Assembly (NCBI RefSeq): GCF_004103715.1
Contig: NZ_CP035282.1
Location: forward strand, 1,602,673-1,666,672
DNA: 64,000 bases
Reading direction: 5' to 3'
DNA from: Acidilutibacter cellobiosedens
GTDB lineage: Bacteria > Bacillota > Clostridia > Tissierellales > Acidilutibacteraceae
The notes beneath the pieces are model-generated. The model saw nothing but the letters and a program-made list of their open reading frames with translations. It was not told the origin of the DNA and made no database searches. The translations under genes and the position numbers were made by a program. Positions 8,508 to 18,900 of the stretch are shown in pieces (the first letter of the stretch is position 1; every line of letters begins with the position of its first letter).

Positions 8508-9557
8508 ATGAGAAAAAAACTTGAGGTTAATCCTAAATATGCTTCATATGATATGTTGAAGCAACTATATCAAACTGAAAAAGATGTAAGGCTTAAAATC
8601 AGGTTACTTGCAATTTTACACTTCTTTGAAGGATATACAAGCCTTCAAGTAGCTAAGTTGTTACATCAATCCGATTCTACAGTCAGAAGATATCTTCATA
8701 GATATAATAAAGCCGGATTGGCGGGCCTGAAAGAAATACCCCACCCGCCTAAAAAAACATACTAACTAATGATGAATTGAAAAAAATTGATAAAGCCTTA
8801 TCGTCAAGCCCAAGAAATACAGGTTTAAATTTTAGTAACTGGACGGGGCAGCTTATTGTTTTATTTGTTAAGAACAAATTTAATAAAACTATAGCCCTTG
8901 GAACTGCCTACAACATTCTTCACCGGTTAAACTACTCCAAGACTCGTCCAAAGAAAACAGATAAAAGAGTAAAAAAAAAAACCTTAGAAAATTTTTGGAG
9001 TGAACTTAACGGCTTACTTGAATCTAAAGATGAAGACACCGTAATTGTATACAAAGATGAAGCAATAATTACATCTGAACCTACAATTTCTTCGGTTTAG
9101 TCTAAAAAAGGTACTCAAACAGTAGTTAAAACAAATACCGGCGGCTTAAGAAAAAGAAACGTAATATTTGGGGCAGTAAATCCTGAAACCGGAGAATTAT
9201 CACAGCAATTTAGTGATAAGGGAAATACTGAAAACTTCAAGTCTTTTTTAAAATAAGGTATCTAAAGATTACAGCGGTAAGAAAGTAATAATAATTGCAG
9301 ATAACGTAAAATATCATCACTTTAAAGGTATAAACGAATACTTGAAGGAATTAAAGAATATAGAGTTTCTATATTTGCCTTCATATTGCTCGGAACTTAA
9401 TGCAATAGAACACTTGTGGGAAAACATACGTGCTGCTGTTACACACAATACACTTTTTGATCAATTTACAGAATTATTAAATCAGGTTCAATCTTATCTT
9501 TGTTCTATAAATAAAAACAAGAGTAAGTTAAAAAAACTATGTGCATATATATGTTAA
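8508..9557 (+). pseudogene. IS630-family transposase, broken
   Basis: The first frame (8508-8765) carries the helix-turn-helix region (GYTSLQVAKLLHQSDSTVRR). The next (8777-9100) begins the catalytic domain and has an expected acidic position in VYKDEAIITSEP. Further sense (GGLRKRNVIFGAVNPETGEL) runs to 9255. The last frame (9342-9557) contains PSYCSELNAIEHLWENIR, the classic IS630 third-residue motif. Stops at 8763 and 9098 and a frameshift near 9255 separate them, so no complete transposase can be made. The inferred full length, about 345 residues, fits the family. Confidence 0.8.
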
Positions 9558-9818
9558 GCCTTTCACTAAGAGGATTTAGCTATTTGCCATTGTGATTTAT
9601 ATAGGTTCCTTGGAGGAATCCATCTATCCTCTATTCAGGAGATATTATATAATGTTTTATCAAAAAGGTTAAGTTTCCTTTTAGGTATTTGATAGAAAAA
9701 GTAAAAAATAAATGACTAAAAAATAGATAAGAATATTTAATTTGCGGTTAATAATTAAAAGATTATTAATAGAGACAGGTAGAAAATATTAAGATGTTTT
9801 CTATCAAATGTTACAACT
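9558..9818. other. Non-coding stretch between IS elements
   Basis: No gene or clear signal is seen between the IS630 remnant and the left end of the IS1111-like element. It is AT-rich and has multiple stops in all frames. Confidence 0.4.
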
Positions 9819-9929
9819 ATATTATACGAGCTTCCTGTGGTACGATAAAAATAGAAAATCCTCACAAATAAATTAAGGTATAATTGTAATTGAGAGAAAA
9901 CAATTTCTTAATTTAAAGGAGGATTCACT

Positions 9930-11219
9930 ATGAATTATAAACAAAATGATAGATTAAATCAATTGACATATGAAACACTAATTGTTGGAGTTGACATAGC
10001 AAAAGAATTTCATGTAGCAAGAGCACAAGATATTAGAGGCATAGAGTTTGGAAAATCAATTAAATTCAATAATTCCCTTTCAGGATATTTAGAGTTTGAG
10101 AATTGGATTAATGAAATTAAAGTGGTTGAGGAGAAGGAACAAGTAATTATAGGTATGGAACCAACAGGACATTACTGGTTAAATATAGCAAGATATCTTA
10201 AAGCTAATGACTATACAGTGGTTACAGTAAATCCAATGCATGTAAAAAAGATAAAAGAGTTAGATGATAACCTTCAAACAAAAACAGATAAAAAAGATGC
10301 AAAGATTATTGCACAGCTAGTAAAAGATGCAAGATATTCTACCCCGAATTTGCTTGAAGGTGAGTATGAAGAGCTAAGGAATGCTAAGAACTTAAGGCAA
10401 GTTGTAATAAAGGATTTAAATCGTACTAAAAATCAGATTCACAATTGGTTAGACAGATACTTTCCAGAATACAAAGAAGCATATGCCAGCTGGGAATCGA
10501 AATCATTTATAAAGATAATTAAAAAGTATATCTTTCCGTCTGTAATTGAAAGAATACCACCAAATGAAATCTATGAGATGCTACCTCCAAAGATGAGAAG
10601 AGGTGTAGGCCTTGGGAAGATAGAAAGACTTGTAACAGCTAGTAAAAATAGCATAGGGATAAAAGAAGGACTTTCATTTGCAAAATTAGAAATAAAATTT
10701 CTTTTAGACAAATATGAAAGCTTTTTAGAGCAAATTGAAGAAATAGATGATTATGTAACCAAGATTTGCAATCAACTAGATGAAACAAAGAAGATAATGC
10801 AAATTAAGGGTGTTGGGCTCGTAACGGCAAGTGGCATAGTTGCTGAATTAGGAGATATAAGAAAGTACAAGACTCCGAAACAAATGATAAAAATGGCAGG
10901 GCTTTCTTTAACAGAAAATAGTTCTGGTAAGGTAAAAGGTGCAACATCTATAAGCAGAAGAGGACGTAAAGATCTCCGCCGATTATTGTACCAGGTAATA
11001 CTTGGGATGATACGGACAAATACTGCATTTAAAGAAATGTACATTTATTATACTACAAGGCGAAAAAATCAGCTTACTGGGAAACAAGCTATAATAGCAT
11101 TATGCAGAAAACTATTAAGAATAATCCATACAATAATTTTGAAAGATGTCGATTATGATGAAAGTAAAATGATGTCACAAATAAAATATCCAGATGAGTT
11201 TTTAAATTCAGTTGCTTAA
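9930..11219 (+). CDS. IS110-superfamily DEDD recombinase (copy 1)
   Basis: A complete 429-residue recombinase. The N-terminal RuvC-like DEDD domain shows VGVDIAKEFHVA (first D), IGMEPTGHYW (E) and TDKKDAKIIAQLV (paired D). The C-terminal Transposase_20 domain shows IKGVGLVTASGIVAELGD and ends with SRRGRKDLRRLLYQ, where the conserved serine is expected within TSISRRG. The RBS AAAGGAGG precedes ATG 9930. The protein is identical to the copy at 22282, so transposition was recent and the gene is likely active. These enzymes use a structured non-coding RNA to choose donor and target. Confidence 0.9.
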   Translation: MNYKQNDRLNQLTYETLIVGVDIAKEFHVARAQDIRGIEFGKSIKFNNSLSGYLEFENWINEIKVVEEKEQVIIGMEPTGHYWLNIARYLKANDYTVVTVNPMHVKKIKELDDNLQTKTDKKDAKIIAQLVKDARYSTPNLLEGEYEELRNAKNLRQVVIKDLNRTKNQIHNWLDRYFPEYKEAYASWESKSFIKIIKKYIFPSVIERIPPNEIYEMLPPKMRRGVGLGKIERLVTASKNSIGIKEGLSFAKLEIKFLLDKYESFLEQIEEIDDYVTKICNQLDETKKIMQIKGVGLVTASGIVAELGDIRKYKTPKQMIKMAGLSLTENSSGKVKGATSISRRGRKDLRRLLYQVILGMIRTNTAFKEMYIYYTTRRKNQLTGKQAIIALCRKLLRIIHTIILKDVDYDESKMMSQIKYPDEFLNSVA

Positions 11220-11337
11220 TTCTATCTATTTCAGAGATTAAATTACGTATGAATTAATAGTTTTAAAAGATTCTATTTAAATATGGTAGCTAAAATAGAA
11301 TTTAAATTTACAAACTAGAATAATTAAAAACAACAAA

Positions 11338-11488
11338 AGTGGCGATCCTGTAATTCCTCCATTAGGATATAATCCTGCATACGAGCATGACGGGACTCAC
11401 ATATAGATTAAGTTGGACGAAGGAAGTTTGGGAGATAGATCCTGCTAGAAAGAGGTTCTACTACTATATAAAGTGAGCAAAAGCCACT
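11338..11488 (+). ncRNA. Candidate bridge RNA in IS1111-like tail (copy 1)
   Basis: The 3' non-coding tail holds a 151-nt segment closed by AGTGGC (11338-11343) and GCCACT (11483-11488). Inside are smaller hairpins: ATCCT/AGGAT (11345-11349 with 11364-11368) and TAGAA/TTCTA (11446-11450 with 11456-11460). IS110-superfamily elements encode such a guide RNA, downstream of the recombinase in the IS1111 group. The exact ends and loops are inferred by eye. Confidence 0.5.
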
Positions 11489-11639
11489 GTTCATAAAAAT
11501 ATATAAGTGCTACTTTTATTAAGTGAGGATTAAAATGGACATTTCATGTAAAATGTAATTATTTCGTTGCAAATGATCCATTAAAATAATATAAAATTAA
11601 TCAGAAGTATTGGAAAATACTACTTGATTTAAAGAGGAG

Positions 11640-11967
11640 GAAGGAAAGAATCCTTGGCTTATGATTGTAAGATATCATGATAAACACTTAAATTATAAAG
11701 AAATTATTTAAGTGTCAAAAATATGTTTATAGAATTATAGCTATAATATATTAAAATCAAAAATATTTAATTGTTGTAAGAATATTACAAGCAACTAATA
11801 ATTATCTTGATTTTGTTGAATTTATTGTAATAAAAAATATTATATAGTTTAAATATTCAACTTTATGGTTTTAATCCTGCAAATATTAATCTAAGCAATT
11901 GAATTTTATAATGTTGTGTATTTATAGTATAACAATCATAATGCCATTGGATAAAACTAAATTTAAA
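11640..11967. other. Non-coding stretch before phosphatase gene
   Basis: AT-rich DNA with no gene recognised. It contains the right flank of the IS1111-like element and a small inverted pair (ACACTTAAAT / ATTTAAGTGT, about 11682-11714). The insertion may have removed the natural upstream region of the next gene. Confidence 0.35.
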
Positions 11968-12537
11968 ATGATAACTATATGCTTAGTTAGGCATGGTGAA
12001 ACGGCTTGGAATATCCAAGGTAGATTACAAGGAAGAAAAGATGTTGAACTTAATAACAATGGGCGCAATCAGGCTATGGCTTGTGCCGAATATTTAAAAA
12101 AAGAGCCATGGGATACAATAGTTACTAGTCCGTTAAAGCGTGCTAAAGAGACAGCTTTTATTATAGGGAAAATTATAGGAATTAATGATATATACATATT
12201 AGATAATTTTATTGAAAGAGATTTTGGTTCAGCATCAGGCTTATTATATGAAGAAAAAAAAATGAAATTTCCAGATGATGCTATTTTTGATGAGGAAGAT
12301 TGGAGCTCATTTGAAGATAGAGTTGCTAAGGGAATAAAATTCTTGATAAATAAATATAATAATAAGAAAATTATAGTTGTTACACATGCAGGCGTTATAA
12401 GTTCTGTTTTACCAATGATATCCAACGGAGAATTCAAATTAAAAGGTGTTAAATTAAAAAATACATGCATTAATATTATAAATTATGATAAAGGGAAATG
12501 GAAAGTAACTCTTTATAATTATGATGTGATGAAATGA
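11968..12537 (+). CDS. Histidine phosphatase (phosphoglycerate mutase-like)
   Basis: The phosphatase signature LVRHGETAWNIQGRLQG near the N terminus supplies the catalytic histidine. TSPLKRAKETA gives the second arginine, ERDFG the acid and VVTHAGVIS the second histidine. The protein is 189 residues from ATG 11968, the usual size for this cytoplasmic branch. Possible upstream starts (TTG 11899, ATG 11911, ATG 11941) would add an AT-rich, membrane-like extension without family support. No start has a good ribosome binding site, so expression is doubtful. The substrate is unknown; cobalamin and general phosphatases both look like this. Confidence 0.75.
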   Translation: MITICLVRHGETAWNIQGRLQGRKDVELNNNGRNQAMACAEYLKKEPWDTIVTSPLKRAKETAFIIGKIIGINDIYILDNFIERDFGSASGLLYEEKKMKFPDDAIFDEEDWSSFEDRVAKGIKFLINKYNNKKIIVVTHAGVISSVLPMISNGEFKLKGVKLKNTCINIINYDKGKWKVTLYNYDVMK

Positions 12538-12865
12538 TTTTGATTATATAAAATTATATTAAAATTTTGTATTTTATTATTATATAATTTTAAAGCAGAT
12601 AAAAAAAGATCTTATTAACAATAACAGATTTGAAATTAGTGGTAGTAAATAAATATTTTAATCTTATTGTAAGCAGGTGTAATTTCAATCAACTTTCCGG
12701 AGACTTATTTCAAGTCCAGCTAAGAAATTTCAATATTAAAATAAAAAATATTTGATATTTTTAGTGAACTAAAAAAGGGTAACTTTAATAAGTTCTTTGG
12801 TAGCCGTCAAAAAACGAAGAGATGGTAATACTATCCAATATAAAAAATAAAAGGAGAGAAAAACC
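12538..12865. other. Non-coding stretch before IS256 remnant
   Basis: No gene is seen. The left end of the IS256-family element should lie within this stretch, but its partner end was lost with the 3' truncation, so no inverted repeat can be matched. Confidence 0.35.
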
Positions 12866-13795
12866 ATGACACAGTTGAATGAAAAAGAAATGCAACTTGC
12901 AGCCCTCATCAGTGAAGAGTGCAGAACCCCAGCCGATATAACGGCGAAACTAAAGAACCCGTTTGCAGAGACACTTGAAAAAATGCTTGAGGCAGAATTA
13001 GATGAGCATTTAAGTTACGAAAAAAACAGCATCCTCGGCAATAATAGCGGTAATAACCGGAACGGATATGGTAAAAAACAATTAAAAGTGATATGGAGAG
13101 AGAGTGAAATCAAGGTTCCTCGGGATCGAAACTCTACCTTTCAGTAAAGTAATAGAAAAGAGGCAAACTCGTACAGATGATATTGAAACGGGAGTTTTGG
13201 CTATGTACGCTAAAGGAATGTCCACTCGTGACATTAGAAAAGATCATCTGCGGGACATCTAGGTATTGAAGCATCTGCAAACCTAATAAGCCGTATTACA
13301 GATAAACTGATGTCGGCTGTTGCGGAATGGCAATCACATTCTCTTGACCCAATTTATCAAATGGTATTTCTGGATGGGATAATATTTAAAGTACGTAAGG
13401 ATAGCCGAATAGTTAATAAATGCCTTTACTCTGTTCTTGGAATCAGTATGGAAGGCCACAAAGAAATTCTTGGGATGTGGTTATCGGAAAATGAAAGTGC
13501 CAGCTTTTGGGTCATAGTATGTAACGAATTGAAGAACCGAGGAGTTGAAGACATTTTAATTGCTTGCCGTGACAATCTTTCAGGGTTTTCCAATACGATT
13601 GAGATGGTTTTTCCAAAGACAGAACAGCAGCTTTGCGTTATACACCAAATACGAAATTCTACAAAATATGTATCATAAAAAGATATTAAACCGGTAATGG
13701 CAGATTTAAAGTTGGTTTATGGAGTATCGACATTAGAAGATGCCGAATACAGGCTTGAGGAATTCTGTGAAAAATGGGATAAAAAATGGACGTGG
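12866..13795 (+). pseudogene. IS256-family transposase, frameshifted and 3'-truncated
   Basis: An RBS (AAGGAGAG) precedes ATG 12866. The first frame reads NPFAETLEKMLEAELDEHLS with the family's GNNRNGYGKK, and shifts frame near 13137. Degraded sense (TDDIETGVLAMYAKGMSTRD) follows, then MVFLDGIIFKVRKDSRIVNK (catalytic DG) and CRDNLSGFSNTIEMVFP with a degenerate second motif. The text stops at EEFCEKWDKKW, exactly where the second Rpn unit begins (13796), so about the last 130 residues, including the catalytic glutamate, are gone. Confidence 0.85.
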
Positions 13796-13989
13796 GGACG
13801 TTTCAATTGTCTTTTTTGCAAAATATTAAAAAATGGTTTAATGAAATTTGATGTTAATTGCGGAAAGTTAAGCAGTTTTATTCTAACATCTACTTAATTA
13901 TATTGAGAATAAAAGTTCGTTAAAATAGTGGAAAATAATTTTTACCGATGTTATAATAAATGTAACAAGACCAAAAAGTTGGTGAAAAG

Positions 13990-14916
13990 GTGAAAAATGA
14001 AATAGTTAATAAACATGATGCCGTGTTTAAGGAAGTATTCAGTCAAAAAAGAATAGCAAAGGACTTTATAGAAAATAATATACCTAAAGAAGCATTGGAT
14101 ATAATAGATACAAACAGTATGGAGCTAATAAAAGATACATTTATAAACAAAGAATTACAGGGAAGTTTTTCTGATTTAATATATGAGGTAAAAATAAATA
14201 ACAGGGATGCATATATATGTTTTCTGTTAGAGCACAAATCCTATAGAGATAAACTCACCATATTTCAATTAAATAAATATATACTTGAAGCATGGACGGC
14301 AGTGATACAAAAAGAAAACAGAGAGGAATTACCGATAATTTTACCTATAGTAGTTTATCATGGGGAGAAAGAATGGAGTATAAAGACGGATTTGAGAGAT
14401 ATGATACCTGAATTTTATGAACTGCCGGAATACTTTAAAGACAGGATACCGGTATTTGGATATGATTTAATAAATATAGGGAAGAGCGGAAGAATTGATT
14501 TTAAAAAGTTCAACAAATTAACGGCTCTGATGTTAACTGCATTCAGAGATGCCTTTGAAAAGGATTTAAAGACTGTATTAAGAGAATTTCTGTTAGCAGT
14601 GGAAGAAGCGGAAAAAGAAGAAGGAGAAGAAGCAATAAGGTATTATGTTGAAATATATATAAGATATATAGAGAATATTCACAGAGATTTAACAGAAGAA
14701 GACATAGAGGGAGAAATTGAAAAATTAGGAGGAAAGGGGGCTGTTACTATGAGTATATTACAAAAAAGAGAAGAAAAAGGGAAACAAGAAGGAAAGAGAG
14801 AAGGAATAAAGGAAATAGCTAAGAATTTATTAAAAGAAGGAATAGAAATAGCCTTTGTAGCGAAGACTACAGGTCTTTCAAAGAGTGAAGTAGAAAAATT
14901 AAAAGAAGAGATTTAG
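13990..14916 (+). CDS. Rpn-family recombination-promoting nuclease (copy B)
   Basis: A 308-residue twin of the gene at 3936 with the same GTG start, the same D62 and E81/K83 active-site candidates and the same C-terminal tail. It lacks eight residues of the KREG/RQEG repeat tract (GKQEGKREGIKEIAK here). The tract is AAAGAGAAGGG-like DNA that can slip during replication, so the length change is likely a replication or recombination product. Both copies are intact, hinting that each could still be made. Confidence 0.85.
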   Translation: MKNEIVNKHDAVFKEVFSQKRIAKDFIENNIPKEALDIIDTNSMELIKDTFINKELQGSFSDLIYEVKINNRDAYICFLLEHKSYRDKLTIFQLNKYILEAWTAVIQKENREELPIILPIVVYHGEKEWSIKTDLRDMIPEFYELPEYFKDRIPVFGYDLINIGKSGRIDFKKFNKLTALMLTAFRDAFEKDLKTVLREFLLAVEEAEKEEGEEAIRYYVEIYIRYIENIHRDLTEEDIEGEIEKLGGKGAVTMSILQKREEKGKQEGKREGIKEIAKNLLKEGIEIAFVAKTTGLSKSEVEKLKEEI

Positions 14917-14945
14917 GGGACGGTAGGGACAGATTTTACCGTCCC
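14917..14945. terminator. GGGACGGTA/TACCGTCCC hairpin after Rpn copy B
   Basis: The same 9-bp stem as at 4887, starting at the Rpn stop codon. It is a palindrome without a T-run. Confidence 0.5.
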
Positions 14946-14989
14946 ATGCTTTATTTTGAGGCCGAAACCCTGATATATGCAAAGCTTCG

Positions 14990-15178
14990 ATAGAAACCCT
15001 TGCCGAAGCAATCGGGCCAACTGCACGGAAATATGGCATCGAATTTCAAAGCTGTTGCGAAAACTATGATTTGACCGCATTTGGCATTCATCAAGGAGGG
15101 TGTATTGACCTGTCAATGATTGAAAAGGTTCGACATCAAAATATCTTTATCTTTCAACATATTGATGTTATAATTTGA
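14990..15178 (+). pseudogene. Internal scrap of a DUF1848 gene (copy B)
   Basis: Same sense as the fragment at 4960 (IETLAEAIGPTARKYG, then QSCCENYDLTAFG), with the TGA shifted to ATT-TGA context by one substitution. It has no start codon and is non-functional. It shows the scrap was already part of the unit before the unit was copied. Confidence 0.55.
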
Positions 15179-15226
15179 TTTAAATAGAAATATATGTTTT
15201 TAAAATAATATTGATGAGGGAATTCT

Positions 15227-15955
15227 ATGAAAATCTATGCCGTGAAAATTTCAGATATTAATGAAGAAGAATTAGATAAGCTGTGTCTATCCATTGATTC
15301 GGAGAAAAGACATAGAATTGAGAGATTTATCAATAAAAGGGATAAGATCAGAGCATCAATCGGAGAAATATTGGTGAGGAGTATAATCATCAGAGAACTG
15401 AATATTGAAAATGAACATATAAAATTTGAAGAAAATCTATTATATGGGAAGCCATATCTGCACGGCTATCTGGATTTCAACTTTAATATATCTCATTCCG
15501 AAGATTTTGTAGTATGTGCGGTTGACAGCAAACCCGTAGGGATTGATATTGAAGCTGTTAAGTGTATTGAATATAAGGATATAGCCCAAAACTTTTTTAC
15601 TGAAAGGGAATTTAATTATATAGTGAAACAAAAATCGGATATTCAATTGAGTAGATTCTATGAAATATGGACTCTGAAAGAGAGTTATATGAAATGTATC
15701 GGGAAAGGGTTTTCGATACCGTTAAAATCCTTTTCTGTTTGTATGGATGAATATGAAAGTATCAGAGTAATTGATGATAACCAAAATGAGAATTATATAT
15801 TTAAAATATTTGATATAAGTATGGACTACAAAATGGCTGTTTGTTCGCTAAATAGGGAAATTTCAGACAATATAATAGTGATAGACCAAAACAGTTTAAT
15901 CAACAACTATTTTGATTTATTTCAAGGAGATGAGGTTTATAATGGAAATCAATAA
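15227..15955 (+). CDS. Sfp-type 4'-phosphopantetheinyl transferase
   Basis: This 242-residue enzyme attaches the phosphopantetheine arm of CoA to carrier-protein serines. It has the Sfp-class signatures FNISHS (about 86-91), PVGIDIE (Mg-binding D107 and E109) and WTLKESYMK (148-156). It overlaps the NRPS start by 14 bases, so the two form one translational unit and this enzyme most probably activates the NRPS thiolation domain next door. The RBS GAGGG precedes ATG 15227. Rpn unit copy B abuts the gene's leader, so its original promoter is probably displaced. Confidence 0.92.
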   Translation: MKIYAVKISDINEEELDKLCLSIDSEKRHRIERFINKRDKIRASIGEILVRSIIIRELNIENEHIKFEENLLYGKPYLHGYLDFNFNISHSEDFVVCAVDSKPVGIDIEAVKCIEYKDIAQNFFTEREFNYIVKQKSDIQLSRFYEIWTLKESYMKCIGKGFSIPLKSFSVCMDEYESIRVIDDNQNENYIFKIFDISMDYKMAVCSLNREISDNIIVIDQNSLINNYFDLFQGDEVYNGNQ

Positions 15956-18900
15956 AAGAAGCTATTACAATTTAACTCATCCGCAGAAAAGAATATGGTA
16001 CATAGATAAGGTGAATTTGAATTCTCCCGTTCATAATATCGGGGGCTGTTTAAATATAAAGGGAAATATAGATGTTGAGAAGATGAAGGAAACAATTAAC
16101 CTTATAGTAAAGGGAAATGAGGGGTTAAGGCTGAGAATCACTGAAAAAGACGGACAGCTTGTTCAGTATGTAGCGGAATTTAAGAAGGAAGATATAGATT
16201 TTGTAGATTTCAGTAATTACAAAGAGCCTGAAAAGGAACATGAGAGATGGGCGGAAGGTCTATTCAAAAGAAGTTTTGAATTGGAGGACAGCCGACTATA
16301 TTATTTTGCAGTATATAAAATAGATGAAGAAGAATATGGGGTACTGTTGAAAATTCATCATATTATAGCCGACGGATGGTCAACGGCATTGATAGAAAAG
16401 CAGATATGCGAAATATACACCAAATTGGTAAGAAATGAAGAGGTTTGTTTTGATGGGTATCATTCATACATAGATTTCATAGAAGAAGAGAGGGAATACT
16501 TAAATTCCGAGAAATTTATAAAGAATAAAAATTTCTGGCGGGAAAAGCTTAAAAATCCGCCTGAAGAATTTTTGTACAATACTTCAAATGAATTGGAAGG
16601 CAGAAGGCTGTCATTTAATATTGACAATGATTTATCGAAGAAAATAAAAGAATTTTTAAAATATAACAGATGTTCTTTAAATACCTTGTTTATAGGGTTA
16701 CTCCTCATATATTTAAGGAAGACCACATATAAAAACGATTTGGTAATAGGAACTCCCGTATTTAACAGGATTGGCAGGAAGCAGAAATCAATGGTGGGTA
16801 TGTTTACAAGTACAATGCCTTTCAGGTTCCTGTTGGATGAAGAATTAAAGGGGAAAGATTTGATAAAATCGATTAATCGGGAGCTAAAACTTTGTTTTTT
16901 TAATCAAAGATACCCTTATGATATTTTGGTCAAGGATTTGAATTTGAGCAGAAAGGGATATGACAGTTTATTTAAGATATGTGTGAATTATTATAATTCC
17001 CAATATATTAACGATATCAACGGCATGGCAGGAGAAGTTCGGGAATATTACAGCGGAAACCAAGGAAATTCCCTGCAGTTGACGGTTAAGGAATGGAAGG
17101 ATGATAATATAATTTTGAATTTCGATTATAAAATAAGGGAATATAAAGAGGAAGAAATTCAAGGCATGTATAAATCAATGATTAATATCTTAAGGCAGTT
17201 GCTGACAGATGGAGATATTAAAGTCAGAGATATAAAACTGGTTGATGAAAGAGAATTTAACTATAAGATATATACATTAAATTCAACGGATGGCCCTTAC
17301 CCGAAAAAGACAGTATATGAACTCTTTGAGGAACAGGCAATTAAAGCTCCCCATAAAATTGCTTTGGAGTTTAGAGATGAGGTGATGACGTATGAACAGT
17401 TGAATGAAAAGTCAAACCAATTGGCTCATTATCTGAGACAAAAAGGTATAGGAAGGGGATCTGTACTGGGAATCATGATGAACCATTCCATGGAGTTGGT
17501 TATAGGGATATTGGGGATTTTAAAGGCAGGAGGAGCATATCTTCCCATAGATCCGGAATATCCTCCCGAAAGGATAAGTTATATGCTTGAGGACTCAAAA
17601 AGTGCTGTGCTCCTTACTGATTTTAAAGCTGGGAGAGATATTGAATTTAAGGGAAGTATAATTGATATAAAGGATATAAATTTAAATTTATATGGGAAGG
17701 AAAACCCGCCCAAAGTAAATAAATTAAATGATTTGGCTTATATCATATATACCTCCGGAACGACGGGAAAGCCAAAGGGAGTCATGATTGAACACAGAGG
17801 ATTGACCAATTATATATGGTGGGCTAAAAAGATGTATTTGAAAGATGAAAATGAAGCTATGCCTTTATATTCTTCCATATCCTTTGATCTGACGGCAACA
17901 TCCGTATTCACTCCTTTAATTTCCGGCAACAGGATTATAATTTACAATACCGATGAAAATGAATTCGTTTTATATAAGATATTGAAAGAAAATAAGGCAA
18001 CGGTTGTAAAGCTTACCCCTGCTCATTTGACACTGTTAAAGGATATGGACAACAGAAGTTCCAATATAAAGAGGTTTATTGTAGGCGGAGATGACTTAAA
18101 AATAAGCCTAACACAAGAAATCTGCGAAAGTTTCGGTAAGAATATAGAAATATATAATGAATACGGTCCTACGGAGGCTACGGTAGGCTGCATGATACAT
18201 AAATATGATATGGAAAAGGATAGAGGCATATCCGTACCCATAGGCAGGCCTGCTGGTAATGTACAGATTTACATATTGGACGGAGATTTAAATGTTGTTC
18301 CCGCAAATGCAACAGGAGAAATATATATATCGGGAGACGGAATTTCGAGAGGGTACCTGAACAGGCCGGAACTGACGGAAGAGAAGTTTATTGAAAATCC
18401 TTTTATTAAAGGAAGGAAAATGTATAAAACGGGAGATTTGGCAAAGTATCTAAAAGACGGGTCCATAGAATATAAAGGAAGGTTGGATAATCAAGTAAAG
18501 ATAAGGGGATATCGTATCGAGCTTGGAGAAATAGAAAAGCATTTATCGGAAAATGAGGCTGTAAAGGATGCAGCTGTGGTGTTTAAGGAGGATTCATCCG
18601 GGAATAAATCACTAAATGCTTATATAGTTAAAGAAAAAGAAATTACGGAATTAGAACTGAAAAATTATCTTTTGAAATTTTTACCTAGATACATGATTCC
18701 GGCTAATTTTGTTTTTATGGACAGGTTTCCTTTAAATTTAAACGGAAAAGTGGATGCCGCCAGTCTCCCCAATCCCGTCAGGGTAAAAAAAGAATTTGTG
18801 AAGTATAAAACCGAGAAGGAAAGAAAATTGGTTGAAGCTGTAGAGGAGATATTGGGAATAGAAAATGTAAGTATGAATGATAATTTCTATCAGCTTGGCG

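Larger units (their letters stand above)
9819..11639 (+). mobile_element. IS1111-like (IS110 superfamily) element, copy 1
   Basis: An 1821-bp block matches 22171-23991 with the same length and an identical protein. It begins ATATTATACGAGCTTCC and ends AAAGAGGAG, where the two copies' flanks diverge. There is a short 110-bp leader before the recombinase and a long 420-bp non-coding tail after it. That is the arrangement of the IS1111 group, whose guide RNA lies downstream of the recombinase. No target duplication is expected for this superfamily. Confidence 0.85.
13796..15215 (+). repeat. Rpn unit copy B (1.4-kb direct repeat)
   Basis: The second copy of the block at 3742-5186. Its left edge replaces the 3' end of the IS256 transposase. 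Its right edge (ATTGAT) lies 11 bp before the start of the phosphopantetheinyl transferase gene, directly next to that gene's GAGGG ribosome binding site. Orientation is the same as copy A, so recombination between the two would delete the intervening 10 kb. Confidence 0.9.

Noticed and set aside
15912-15941. Longer NRPS start with ten extra residues
   Set aside because: The Shine-Dalgarno AAGGAGATGAGG lies between that start and ATG 15942, so the internal ATG is the real start.
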